The notes under the pieces were generated by a model. The model was not told where the DNA came from, made no database searches, and saw only the letters and a list, made by a program, of their open reading frames with translations. From contig NZ_QOWE01000015.1 of NCBI RefSeq assembly GCF_003334855.1, positions 1-64,000 on the forward strand: DNA of 64,000 nt. The letters are read 5' to 3'. This DNA comes from Larkinella punicea (GTDB taxonomy: Bacteria > Bacteroidota > Bacteroidia > Cytophagales > Spirosomataceae). Positions 1 to 8,321 of the stretch are shown one piece after another. The number at the start of each line of letters is the position of its first letter. The first letter of the stretch is position 1. A program made the translations under genes and the position numbers.

Positions 1-266
1 GGGTTAAAGCAGGGGGATGGGAACACACATAGGTAACGGTGTCAGGCACCTAAGGCACTGCTGTTTTTATCCATCCCCTACCGCTCAGCCGAGTGACTAC
101 CAAAGATAATTCGGTTAATGGTAATCAGATAGGGTAGTGAGCAAAGGTATGATCGGCACGCAGGGAAAGGCGATTCATTTGCTGCTACCGACGCTGCGCT
201 GTGGAACCCCTTACGGGGCAACAACGGCTCGGTAATGAATAAACCGTGGGCTATTATCAAAACACA
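1..266. other. Leading stretch without a recognisable gene
   Basis: I see no convincing coding region, RNA gene or clear terminator here. It lies downstream of the symporter gene, which ends at 267, and may contain the end or upstream region of a gene outside the window. Confidence 0.4.
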
Positions 267-1901
267 CTACCAGAAATTTGCATACAAAACCGCCAGAATG
301 CCCAGAATCAAGGCCGAACCGGCGATGAACGACGGCGTTACCTTGAACATTTGCCGGTCGATTTCCAGGCCTTTTTCGTTGTGGTGACTGGCCGGATCGG
401 TCAGCGAAACGATGAACATGATGGCGATGTCGATGCAGAAAACCCACATGGTCCGGTGCAGAAACGGAATGTCAGCCGCCTGAACCCCGAACGTCTCCAT
501 CACTTCTGCCCAGAATTTGAGCAGCGTCGACAACGGAATGGTGACGATGGCCACCGTCAATGCCGCCCGCGTGGTGGCGCGTTTCCAGAAAAAGCCCAGC
601 AGGAAAATGGCGAAAACGCCCGGCGTAATGAAATTGGTGTATTCCTGAATATACTGATACACCTGATCGAACGACCGCAGCATGGGCGCAATGATGATGG
701 CGATGATGAACGCCACCACCACCGCATACCGCCCTACCCGCACCAGTTTCTGCTCCGACGCGTTTTTGTCGAAGAATTTCTTATAAATATCGAGCGTAAA
801 AATGGTCGAAATGCTGTTGCACTTCCCCGCCAGCGAAGCTACTACGGCGGCCGTCAAAGCGGCAAACGCCAGCCCTTTCATGCCCACTGGCAGCAGATTC
901 ATCAAAACCGGGTAGGCATTGTCGGGCCGGACCGCACCATTGCTGGTCATTTCGGTCTGAAATGTGCCGTTTTTGAACAGCACATAAGCGGCAATACCGG
1001 GAATCACGACAATCAGCGGAATCATCAGTTTCAGAAAAGCGGCAAAGAGAATACCGCTCCGGGCGGTTTTCAAATCGGCCCCCAGCGCCCGTTGTACAAT
1101 GTACTGATTACAACCCCAGTACGACAGATTGTTCACCCACATGCCGCCCGTTACCAGCGCCATACCGGGCAACACACTGTAGTGCGGATGACCTTCCGGA
1201 AAATACATATGAAAGTGGGAATCGGCTTCGGTGCGCAGCGACAGCAAACCGTTCCAGACGCCTGAAATACCCAATTTGTCGGACACCAGTTGCAAAGCGA
1301 GATACGTCACCACCAAACCGCCCGTGATCAGCACCACCACCTGAATGACATCCGTATAACCGATGACTTTCATACCGCCCAACGTGATAAAAATGGCAAA
1401 AAGGGCCAACCCGATGGTGCAGGTCGTGAACGAAATCCCGGCCAGCGATTCGATGGCGATGGCCCCCAGATACAGAATCGACGTCAGGTTAACGAGTACG
1501 TAAACGATCAGCCAGAAAATGGCCAGAATCGTGCTGACGGTGTCGTTGTACCGCTGCGCCAGAAACTGCGGCATGGTGTAGATGCGGTTTTTCAGGTAAA
1601 TCGGAATGAAATAAACCGCCACGATGATCAGCACAGCAGCCGCAATCCACTCGTACGACGAAATGGCCAGCCCCATGGCAAACCCCGACCCGGCCATGCC
1701 GATGAAGTGTTCGGCGGAGATGTTCGACGCAATCAGCGAGGCTCCAATGGCCCACCACGTCAGCGATCCTTCGGCCAGAAAAAAGTCTTTGGTGTTGGTT
1801 TCAGCGGATTTCCGACGACGGTAGATCCAATAACCGTAGCCGGATACTATGACAAAATACAGCAGGAACACCGCGTAATCGGCGGGTTGAAGGTGGTTCA
1901 T
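267..1901 (-). CDS. Sodium:solute symporter (SSS/SGLT type)
   Basis: Predicted inner-membrane Na+-driven importer of a sugar or similar small solute. The 544-residue product is mostly hydrophobic, with about 13-14 candidate membrane helices. Family landmarks are DFFLAEGSLTWW (residues 39-50) after the first helix, the YEW segment at 83-85 and RIYTMPQFL at about 106. Length is normal for SGLT-type members, and the ATG start is followed directly by the first helix. It appears monocistronic, and the next gene upstream on the same strand is unrelated. The substrate cannot be read from sequence. Family assignment is secure; sugar specificity is only family-based inference. Confidence 0.9.
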   Translation of the reverse strand: MNHLQPADYAVFLLYFVIVSGYGYWIYRRRKSAETNTKDFFLAEGSLTWWAIGASLIASNISAEHFIGMAGSGFAMGLAISSYEWIAAAVLIIVAVYFIPIYLKNRIYTMPQFLAQRYNDTVSTILAIFWLIVYVLVNLTSILYLGAIAIESLAGISFTTCTIGLALFAIFITLGGMKVIGYTDVIQVVVLITGGLVVTYLALQLVSDKLGISGVWNGLLSLRTEADSHFHMYFPEGHPHYSVLPGMALVTGGMWVNNLSYWGCNQYIVQRALGADLKTARSGILFAAFLKLMIPLIVVIPGIAAYVLFKNGTFQTEMTSNGAVRPDNAYPVLMNLLPVGMKGLAFAALTAAVVASLAGKCNSISTIFTLDIYKKFFDKNASEQKLVRVGRYAVVVAFIIAIIIAPMLRSFDQVYQYIQEYTNFITPGVFAIFLLGFFWKRATTRAALTVAIVTIPLSTLLKFWAEVMETFGVQAADIPFLHRTMWVFCIDIAIMFIVSLTDPASHHNEKGLEIDRQMFKVTPSFIAGSALILGILAVLYANFW

Positions 1902-1999
1902 TTGGGAGTGTTTTTTGGCTAAAAGAACGGCAAAATAGAATTATTTCCATTCCCGTTCAACTTCCCACCTTTTCGTATGCAGTAAAATTCAAGCAGGCC

Positions 2000-2035
2000 A
2001 ATCCCTGACAGGGTCTGCGACCGCTGTCAGGGATT
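2000..2035. terminator. 12-bp hairpin at the end of the 2027-3490 gene
   Basis: Perfect arms AATCCCTGACAG (2000-2011) and CTGTCAGGGATT (2024-2035) with a 12-nt loop. The right arm contains the minus-strand gene's TGA stop (2027-2029). It has no strong U-tract. The CTGTCAGG core recalls the palindromes around the transposase remnant at 36.6-38.2 kb. Confidence 0.55.
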
Positions 2036-3490
2036 CGGAGTTGCCGTCTGAACTTGTTGAGTAACGGGTTGAAAGTGTACCTCACACGGATAGCCGAACA
2101 GGCAGTTGTCCTTGATGATCTTGGCAACGCCCTCGGGCACCATCGCTTCCCAGCCATCTTCCCCGGCTTTGACCATTTGCAGCACGCGGTCGGTCGAAAT
2201 GTGCAGGTTTTCTTCGTTGTAATCGGTAATGTCTTCGATTTTGTCGTTGGCGATGAGGTATTGATACAGCGGTTGCAGGTTGGGCGGTAACTGAAAATCC
2301 TGACACCGGTAAATCACGCCGTCGGAGAGCAGCGTTGGATACACAAAAAGTTTCACTTTCCGGCTGAACAGCGTGGCAAATGACTCCAGAATACCGCCCG
2401 GCAGGTTTTTATAATGCTGCTCTTCAAAAATATATTCCAGATTGGGAATGCCCAGAATCAGCCCCACTTTCAGGCGGGTCAGCCGCGACAGGTACGAAAC
2501 CAGCCGGTAATATTCCAGAAAACTCGAAATCATCACCGTTTGTCCGAGCGAGCACAGAATATCGACGCGATCGAGAAAATCCTTCTCGTCGATCCCGTGA
2601 TCGACGTTGGCCGCCAGGTTGTGGAGCGTTAACTCCGCGATGGTCACCACGCGGTTGGGGTCAATTTCGGGTTCTTCCAGAAACTGCTTCAGGCCATTGC
2701 TGAGCATATCGACGTGAACGTTGGTGACAGGCCGCAACCGCCCGCGCAACAGCACGATATGGCGTTTATAGAGTGCTTCCGAGGGTTGCAACACCCGCCC
2801 GTCCGGCCCGAACAAAGCCGCATTGGTAAAACCGTTTCGCACCAGATACAGGCTCATCAACCGGTTGTCGACGTTGGGAAAATCCGGCCCATCGAAACGG
2901 ATCATGTCAATTTCGATGCGCTCCGGCGACAGATCATCCATGAGCGACAACAGCAAGGTTTCCGGTGATTTATGGTAGTAGTAACAGCCGTAGATCAGGT
3001 TGACACCAATCACACCCAGCGCCTGCTGTTGCAACACGTTCTCGTTGTCGAGCATCCGGACGTGGATGATTACGTCGTTATAAGGCCCTTTGGGCTCGAG
3101 TTGAAACCGCAGGCCAATCCAGCCGTGTGATTCGTTGGTTTTCTGATAGTTAAGTGCAACAACGGTATTGGCAAATGCAAAAAATGTAGTCGTTTCTCCG
3201 CGTTGTTCGGCCAGCCGTTTTTCCATCAGGCTGTACTCTTTGCTGAGCATTTTGATCAGCCGCGATTCGACCACGTAACGCCCGCTTTCTTCCGGGCCAT
3301 AAATCGCATCGCTGAAGGTCATATCATACGCCGACATGGTTTTGGCAATGGTTCCCGACGCGCCCCCGGCTTTAAAAAACATGGCTGCGGTTTCCTGCCC
3401 GGCCCCGATTTCGGCAAAAGAGCCGTAAATCCGCCGGTCGAGGTTGATTCGCAGCCCTTTTTGTTTGGTTCCAATGGTTTTATCGTACAT
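2027..3490 (-). CDS. Conserved protein of unknown function (487 aa)
   Basis: I do not recognise a functional family with confidence. The product is soluble, without signal peptide or membrane segments, and mixes acidic and hydrophobic stretches as in a globular cytoplasmic protein. I see no nucleotidyltransferase HxGH motif, P-loop or obvious catalytic signature. A GTG 24 nt upstream (3514) also opens the frame, but the ATG at 3490 is preferred because translation then begins MYDKTIGTKQKG and GTG offers no better context. The gene is divergent from the gamma-glutamylcyclotransferase gene at 3579, leaving 88 nt for two promoters. A 12-bp hairpin overlaps its stop codon. Confidence 0.7.
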   Translation of the reverse strand: MYDKTIGTKQKGLRINLDRRIYGSFAEIGAGQETAAMFFKAGGASGTIAKTMSAYDMTFSDAIYGPEESGRYVVESRLIKMLSKEYSLMEKRLAEQRGETTTFFAFANTVVALNYQKTNESHGWIGLRFQLEPKGPYNDVIIHVRMLDNENVLQQQALGVIGVNLIYGCYYYHKSPETLLLSLMDDLSPERIEIDMIRFDGPDFPNVDNRLMSLYLVRNGFTNAALFGPDGRVLQPSEALYKRHIVLLRGRLRPVTNVHVDMLSNGLKQFLEEPEIDPNRVVTIAELTLHNLAANVDHGIDEKDFLDRVDILCSLGQTVMISSFLEYYRLVSYLSRLTRLKVGLILGIPNLEYIFEEQHYKNLPGGILESFATLFSRKVKLFVYPTLLSDGVIYRCQDFQLPPNLQPLYQYLIANDKIEDITDYNEENLHISTDRVLQMVKAGEDGWEAMVPEGVAKIIKDNCLFGYPCEVHFQPVTQQVQTATPNP

Positions 3491-3578
3491 AGGTTGGCGA
3501 GTAGACGAGTTCACATGCGACGGGCAAGCTAACTTTTGGTTTAAATTTACAAATATCCTGGTGAATACCGCCTATCGC

Positions 3579-3968
3579 ATGTCTACTTCTACAACGTCTT
3601 TTATCCATCTTTTTGTTTACGGAACCCTGCTGAGTGCGTCAAAACACCCAATGGCGCAGGATTTACGTCAAAAAGCCCGGCTTCTCGGACCGGCTTTTTT
3701 CCCCGGCCGGTTATACGATCTTGGCACGTACCCCGGAGCGGTTTATGACCCGATGGCCCAAACGAATGTGTATGGGGAAGTCTATTCGTTCACAGAATCG
3801 GTGTGGAAACAGGAGCAGGAAACGCTCGATGACTACGAAGGAGATGAATATGTCCGGGCTGTCGTGCCGGTCCAAACCGCCGATGGTTTGGTCGATTGCT
3901 GGACGTACCTTTTCAAACCGCCAACGGATTCGTTACCGCTAATTGCGTTGGGGCGGTATTTTGGATAA
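3579..3968 (+). CDS. Gamma-glutamylcyclotransferase-like (AIG2/GGCT fold) protein
   Basis: A 129-residue GGCT-like protein. The family diagnostic loop is YGTLL at residues 14-18, and the likely catalytic acid is Glu87 in DDYEGDEY. Known family members cyclise gamma-glutamyl amines or amino acids to 5-oxoproline; the bacterial substrate here is unknown. Reading can extend upstream to 3444, but that extension is antisense to the start of the neighbouring gene and has no family similarity, so the ATG at 3579 is used. It converges on the S41 protease gene, with a long palindrome between the two. Confidence 0.85.
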   Translation: MSTSTTSFIHLFVYGTLLSASKHPMAQDLRQKARLLGPAFFPGRLYDLGTYPGAVYDPMAQTNVYGEVYSFTESVWKQEQETLDDYEGDEYVRAVVPVQTADGLVDCWTYLFKPPTDSLPLIALGRYFG

Positions 3969-3978
3969 CTAGAGAATT

Positions 3979-4067
3979 ATAAATGTAAAATGACGAATGC
4001 TAAATGTAAAAGTGGAAACGCGCTCTTCAAACACTTTTACATTTAGCATTCGTCATTTTACATTTAT
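3979..4067. repeat. Perfect 36-bp-arm palindrome (family B) between convergent genes
   Basis: Arms 3979-4014 and 4032-4067 are perfect reverse complements around a 17-nt loop. The arm is A/T-rich and built from repeats of the form AAATGTAAAA. The loop, read on the minus strand, resembles the loop of the palindrome at 59138-59236 (TTTsAArAGCGCsT), and both share AATGTAAAAGT next to the loop. It lies 10 nt past the 3968 stop and 23 nt before the stop of the convergent gene, so it could act as a bidirectional terminator. Confidence 0.85.
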
Positions 4068-4090
4068 GATTCATTTGAAACACAAACCCA

Positions 4091-5536
4091 TCACCAATTC
4101 AACGGATTCCGGTCGTCGAACATGTTACTGCCTCCGGCCCGGCGTTCAACTGAGGAGCCAATGGCGGGCAATTGTGGCCCCTGATCGGCGGAGATGCGGG
4201 CCGTTCCGTTGCCGACAATCTGGGCCACGGCCGCGTTCAGGTACTCTTCTTCCAAATCTCCCAATGGTTTTAAGGCCAGCGGTTCGTTTTTTATGATTGT
4301 TGGCGTAAATCCCGTCGAATAATCCGACTGGTTCTGGGCATTAAAAGACTTGAAAACAATGGGTTGCATGCCCCACTTGATTTTGCCGGTTTTGTCCGAG
4401 ATCGTAATGGAACCCACATTCTTGCCGTAGGTAGTTTCGCCGATGGTTATCACGGGCATAAAAGGCCTCAAGCCATTGATGATCAATTCACTGGCCGAAG
4501 CGGTTCCGCCCGTGGTCAGGACGAACACCCGCGAGAGGTTGCCGCCAATGTTTTGCGCTTTGGTCTGAAAGCGGGTCGTTAACTGAGCCGTTTGGTTCTG
4601 GCTCTGGAGTTCCGCCATCACATCCTTGTTGTATTCCGTGCGGTAAAACGTCTTCGTATTATCGACTCCTTTGGCAATCATACTCGCCAGCTTGACCGAC
4701 GACGACACATAACCGCCCGGATTGTAGCGCAAATCCAACACCAATTCATTGACACCCCGCGCCTTGAACTTACTGAAAATCTGTTCCAGTTTCTGGTCGT
4801 AGGTGGGCGTTGTGCTGCCATTCGGGCCAGGGATAAACTGATTATAGACGAGATAGCCAATCGTTTTTCCACCAATCGCGTAAATCGAATCCAGAAAAAC
4901 CGGGTTTTGCTGAAACACTTCCGCCGTAACCGTTTTCACGACTTCGGTATCCACGATTTTGTCACTTTCCAATTTGGCCAAACCGTAGTTGAAAGTCGTA
5001 GGATTATTGGTCAGAGAAGCGTAGTTTCCGGTGGTCAGTTTCTGGCCGTTGATGGTAGTAATAATATCGCCCCGTTTTAGGCCGGCTTTGTAGGCGGGAG
5101 AACCGGGTAAAACATACAACACTTTGATAACGACCTCCGTCGAACCTGCTGATCGCAGAAAATACTTGACCTCAAGACCCGTTGTTTTTTGTTCCCCACT
5201 CAACGAGGCTTTCAGATCGGCGGCACTTTCCTGAATCCACGAAAACCGGTCACGCTCCGGGTTGGCTCTGTTGTTATAATCGTAAAGCAGGGAATAAAAA
5301 AATGGAGCCACTGCCAGCATTGTATCCGGATTGGCCGGCATTTTGTCATTCCAGTAATACACCGCCCGCATGTTCTCCAGAATCCAGTTATTCACCGATT
5401 GGTCGGCTTTTGCAGGTGTGCCACTCACCGGCGACTGCGGGGTAACCGACGGGTCTTTCGTACAGGCAGTCATCCAAAAACCAAGCCCTGCCATCACCAT
5501 CCAGACAGACTGCCGCACGTTCACAGAAATTTTCAT
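4091..5536 (-). CDS. S41-family C-terminal processing peptidase, lipoprotein
   Basis: Predicted periplasmic serine protease (Prc/CtpA type) held by a lipid anchor. The N-terminus is a signal sequence with lipobox cysteine Cys25 (GFWMTAC). A PDZ-like region follows at about residues 110-190 (PAYKAGLKRGDIITTING). The catalytic domain has LDLRYNPGG near residue 270, the nucleophile Ser347 in TGGTASASE and the general-base Lys372 in GETTYGKNVG. The 25-residue Ser-Lys spacing is that of S41 proteases. At 481 residues it is typical for Bacteroidota secreted S41 members. Physiological substrate unknown. No operon partner is evident. Confidence 0.92.
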   Translation of the reverse strand: MKISVNVRQSVWMVMAGLGFWMTACTKDPSVTPQSPVSGTPAKADQSVNNWILENMRAVYYWNDKMPANPDTMLAVAPFFYSLLYDYNNRANPERDRFSWIQESAADLKASLSGEQKTTGLEVKYFLRSAGSTEVVIKVLYVLPGSPAYKAGLKRGDIITTINGQKLTTGNYASLTNNPTTFNYGLAKLESDKIVDTEVVKTVTAEVFQQNPVFLDSIYAIGGKTIGYLVYNQFIPGPNGSTTPTYDQKLEQIFSKFKARGVNELVLDLRYNPGGYVSSSVKLASMIAKGVDNTKTFYRTEYNKDVMAELQSQNQTAQLTTRFQTKAQNIGGNLSRVFVLTTGGTASASELIINGLRPFMPVITIGETTYGKNVGSITISDKTGKIKWGMQPIVFKSFNAQNQSDYSTGFTPTIIKNEPLALKPLGDLEEEYLNAAVAQIVGNGTARISADQGPQLPAIGSSVERRAGGSNMFDDRNPLNW

Positions 5537-5641
5537 TAGGTTCGTTTCGTTGATGCGAATTGAAAAAAGTGTGTAAATCTAACGCATGACTCGTTACTAT
5601 ATTTTACTACCGGAAATGATGATTAGCCCCTGCATAAAAAA

Positions 5642-5679
5642 GCCCACCGGGTATTCGCGTTGACGAATACCCGGTGGGC
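5642..5679 (-). terminator. Intrinsic terminator of the 5698-6366 gene
   Basis: A 16-bp perfect GC-rich stem (5642-5657 with 5664-5679) and a 6-nt loop. On the minus strand it is followed by a run of U residues, and it lies 18 nt past the stop of the secreted-protein gene. This is a standard Rho-independent arrangement. Confidence 0.88.
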
Positions 5680-5697
5680 ATAACCGTTTGGTGGGTA

Positions 5698-6366
5698 TTA
5701 TTTGTCTTTTTTAGCCGAATCCTTGCCCCAGCTCACCTTAAACTTGCCTTCGGTGATCGAGATTTCACCGCTGCCTTCGGTGCGTTTGGTGTTGTCGTGG
5801 TCGTGCGGACCCGACTTGGTCAACATCCCGCCACCGGCCGCCGTGATGGCTTTGTCTTCCAGGTTCTGCCGGATTCCAAAACCGGAAATGGTGGCCAGGG
5901 CGCGTTTTTTATACGTCACTTCTTTTAACGTGGCCTCAAACGTACCTTCAATGCTGTTATCCGTCACACTGGTGATCGTCACCGTCCCTTTCCACGACTC
6001 CCCATCGCGGAACGCGTGGCCCAATCCTTTCGCTTCCTCCGTGTAATCGACCAGCGCCCAAATCACGTTGCCGTTCGATTCCTTGTATTTCTTTTCCATC
6101 TCCCGGTCGTTTTCCGCAATAACCGGGTAGGTGCCCGGTTTCAGTTGGTCGACATACACAAAACGAATCCAGGTCTGCACATCCGGGCTTACGTTCATCC
6201 CGGCAATGGCGAGGTATTTGACACCGGTAAAGGGCAGATTCAGCCGCTGGGCTTTGGCTTGCCACTCTTTCCCGTTAATTTTGGCAGAAACCACATCCTC
6301 CGGCGCTTGTGCATACGTCAGTACGCTCCAGCCGAAGGCTACGATAAGGGCGAAAATCTTTTTCAT
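5698..6366 (-). CDS. Secreted protein of unknown function (222 aa)
   Basis: The first 19 residues (MKKIFALIVAFGWSVLTYA) form a signal peptide. The mature part opens with VVSAKINGKEWQAK, a beginning seen in small secreted Bacteroidota proteins with 'INGKxW' motifs (DUF6252-like, from memory and not checked), and it appears to be beta-rich. The C-terminus is lysine-rich. A HDHD stretch near residue 188 could bind metal but is not conserved evidence. It is monocistronic, with a -7-like TATGTTTG element upstream (minus strand, 6405-6412) and a clear terminator downstream. Function unknown. Confidence 0.75.
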   Translation of the reverse strand: MKKIFALIVAFGWSVLTYAQAPEDVVSAKINGKEWQAKAQRLNLPFTGVKYLAIAGMNVSPDVQTWIRFVYVDQLKPGTYPVIAENDREMEKKYKESNGNVIWALVDYTEEAKGLGHAFRDGESWKGTVTITSVTDNSIEGTFEATLKEVTYKKRALATISGFGIRQNLEDKAITAAGGGMLTKSGPHDHDNTKRTEGSGEISITEGKFKVSWGKDSAKKDK

Positions 6367-6541
6367 AAGGTATTCTGTTCGTTGTTGTTAGCAGTATTTC
6401 GGAACAAACATACGTGAATCGGCACCAATCCGGTTACCATTCACGAAAAGCCGTTTACAAAAATAAACTACCTTGCCGGTTCTGGTTTTCAAAACTGGTC
6501 TGTATTGCTATTTAATCCTGTTAAAACCGCTCTTTTCCCGT

Positions 6542-7579
6542 ATGAAACTGCTTTTGTTCCTGCTGCTTCCTTCCCTTGTTTTTGCGCAATGGCAACCCCA
6601 AACCAGCGGCACCGACGCCAACTTTCGGGCCGTCAGCGCGGTGAGCCGGAAGGTAGTCTGGGTGGGCGGCAGCAAAGGTACCTTCGTCCACACGGCCGAC
6701 GGCGGGAAAACCTGGAAAACCGGAACCGTGCCGGGGGCCGAAAGCTGCGACTTCCGCGATGTCCAGGCTTTCAGTGCCAAAGAAGCCATTCTAATGGCCG
6801 CAGGCCCCGCCGAGAAAGGCCAGGCCCGATTGTATCGCACCAACGACGGCGGTAAAAAATGGCAGCTCATTTACCAGACCAAACAGCCCGGTGTTTTTTT
6901 CGACTCCATGGATTTCTGGAACCGCTGGGAAGGCATGGTGTTCAGCGATCCGGTTAATGGAACCTGGTATGTGATGACCACGACGAACGGCGGCAAAAAC
7001 TGGAAGCGGGTTCCGGCGGAAAACCTGCCTCTGCTTCCCACGGGTGAAGCCGCCTTTGCCGCCAGCGGAACCAGCCTGATCACGCGGGGGTATAAATGGC
7101 GCATGAATAGTTATCAGCGGGCCTGGATTGCGTCGGGGGGCGTTGGCAACGGACGATTGTATACGGCGGCAACACCCGAGTCGACCTGGCAAATGATCGA
7201 AACGCCCATTCCGGCGGGTCCAACGGCCGGCATCTTTGGGCTTTGGTTCGATGCACAGGGCCAGAATGGCATGGCCGTCGGGGGCGATTACAAAAATGAA
7301 AAAGGCGTTTGGCAGAACGTGGCCGTAACTACCGATGGCGGTAAAACCTGGAAAGCCGGCACTCCCACCGACCCGCCGGGATTGAAAGAAGCCGTCGGGC
7401 GCTTGTCGGGCAAGCGGTTCATTGCGGTGGGGCCATCGGGAACAGGTTATACCGACGATTTCGGAAAAACCTGGACCAAAATTGACGATTCGGCTTTTCA
7501 TTCTATCGACTGTTCGGGCGGCCAATGCTGGGCGGTGGGTGCCAAAGGAGCGATTGCGGTGATCAGGGAGGAGAAGTAG
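6542..7579 (+). CDS. YCF48/BNR-type beta-propeller protein, secreted
   Basis: A 345-residue secreted protein with signal peptide MKLLLFLLLPSLVFA. Repeated sialidase/BNR-like turns are visible, each of the form GGKxW: DGGKTWKTG, DGGKKWQL, NGGKNWKRV, DGGKTWKAG and FGKTWTKI. These indicate a six- or seven-bladed propeller like YCF48/HCF136. In plants and cyanobacteria that fold assists photosystem II assembly; in heterotrophic Bacteroidota the role is unknown and no photosynthetic function is implied. The frame extends upstream to 6473, but the signal peptide fixes the ATG at 6542. Followed by the marR promoter region. Confidence 0.85.
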   Translation: MKLLLFLLLPSLVFAQWQPQTSGTDANFRAVSAVSRKVVWVGGSKGTFVHTADGGKTWKTGTVPGAESCDFRDVQAFSAKEAILMAAGPAEKGQARLYRTNDGGKKWQLIYQTKQPGVFFDSMDFWNRWEGMVFSDPVNGTWYVMTTTNGGKNWKRVPAENLPLLPTGEAAFAASGTSLITRGYKWRMNSYQRAWIASGGVGNGRLYTAATPESTWQMIETPIPAGPTAGIFGLWFDAQGQNGMAVGGDYKNEKGVWQNVAVTTDGGKTWKAGTPTDPPGLKEAVGRLSGKRFIAVGPSGTGYTDDFGKTWTKIDDSAFHSIDCSGGQCWAVGAKGAIAVIREEK

Positions 7580-7639
7580 CGGTTTTGTGCGCTCTTTGTC
7601 GTCCGGTTTTATCCCAATTTTATCTTCATTTCTTCAATA

Positions 7640-7677
7640 GTATGCTTGCATAATACCTCGTCTATATAGTAGCTTTA
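7640..7677 (+). promoter_or_regulatory. Promoter and putative MarR operator upstream of marR
   Basis: A 12-bp palindrome TATGCTTGCATA (7641-7652) is preceded by G to give GTATGCTTGCATAA, almost identical to two palindromes at the fadE promoter. Its TTG (7646-7648) can serve as the -33 element, with TAGCTTTA (7670-7677) 21 nt downstream as a 7/8 match to TAnnTTTG. Transcription would then start near 7684, which argues for the downstream ATG at 7714 as the real translation start. Binding by the adjacent MarR protein is inferred. Confidence 0.65.
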
Positions 7678-7713
7678 CAGTTGATGGCCCCTAACGAGCA
7701 ACGAGAACTGAAG

Positions 7714-8184
7714 ATGAAGAAAGAGAAAACCGTCGATTATCACATTAAAACGGGTTGGCACGCGATTTCGCGCATGTACAATGCTTACGCAATCCGCTAC
7801 GATATGACGATGGCAATCGGCTATGTGTTGCTAAACATCGACACCGAACAAGGCACGCCCGCTACCAAAATCGGGCCGTTGCTGGGCATGGAGCCACGCA
7901 GCCTCGTCCGGATGCTGAAAAGCCTGGAAGAACGTGGCTGGATTCGGCGGGTCATCGACGAAAACGACAAACGGTTTGTCCGTATCGTGCTGACGGATGC
8001 GGGGAAAGAGAAACGCGAAGTAGCCCGCGAAGGCGTCATCCAGTTCAATAACCTGATCCGGGAAAATATTCCACTGGAAAAACTGGTGGTTTTCTTCGAC
8101 GTCATGAAGGAAATCAACCGGCTGGTGGAGGATGAAAATGCCAAAATGAAAGCGAGTGGCATTACCGAATTCGCAATGAAGTGA
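7714..8184 (+). CDS. MarR-family transcriptional regulator of the fad locus
   Basis: A 156-residue winged-helix regulator. The helix-turn-helix core is visible at about residues 50-80 (PATKIGPLLGMEPRSLVRML, then the SLEERGWIRR wing), followed by DENDKRFVRIVLTDAGKEK, the MarR wing region. Upstream ATG (7684) and TTG (7681) codons are in frame but fall at the predicted transcription start, so ATG 7714 is preferred. It heads a co-directional run with fadN and fadA. The palindrome in its own promoter and two more at fadE suggest it represses itself and beta-oxidation genes, probably released by an acyl-CoA ligand. That role is inference from context. Confidence 0.88.
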   Translation: MKKEKTVDYHIKTGWHAISRMYNAYAIRYDMTMAIGYVLLNIDTEQGTPATKIGPLLGMEPRSLVRMLKSLEERGWIRRVIDENDKRFVRIVLTDAGKEKREVAREGVIQFNNLIRENIPLEKLVVFFDVMKEINRLVEDENAKMKASGITEFAMK

Positions 8185-8208
8185 AGGAGAGTAAAGAAAT
8201 GAGACAAG

Positions 8209-8290
8209 AGAGTAGAGAGATGAGACCAGAGAGGTAAGACAATTCGTCGGACGACCCAGTCTTTCTTCTCTGGTCTCATCTCTCTACTCT
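8209..8290. repeat. 24-bp-arm palindrome (family A) between marR and fadN
   Basis: Perfect arms 8209-8232 and 8267-8290 around a 34-nt loop. The arm is purine-rich and carries ATGAGACCAGAG; just outside it is ATGAGACAAGAG. The same TGAGACAAGAG element recurs at 10795, 11225 and 63679. It lies between two probably co-transcribed genes, so it may modulate rather than end transcription. Confidence 0.8.
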
Positions 8291-8321
8291 TCAATAAAGA
8301 TCCAGACCCTATTTCAATACC

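Noticed and set aside
246-1265. Open frame of 339 codons opposite the symporter gene
   Set aside because: Arg/His/Asn-rich shadow of a membrane protein gene; no fold signature and no start signals.
8209-8290. Family-A palindrome as another MarR operator
   Set aside because: It has no similarity to GTATGCNNGCATAC and recurs at plsX-fabH, so it belongs to the dispersed repeat set.
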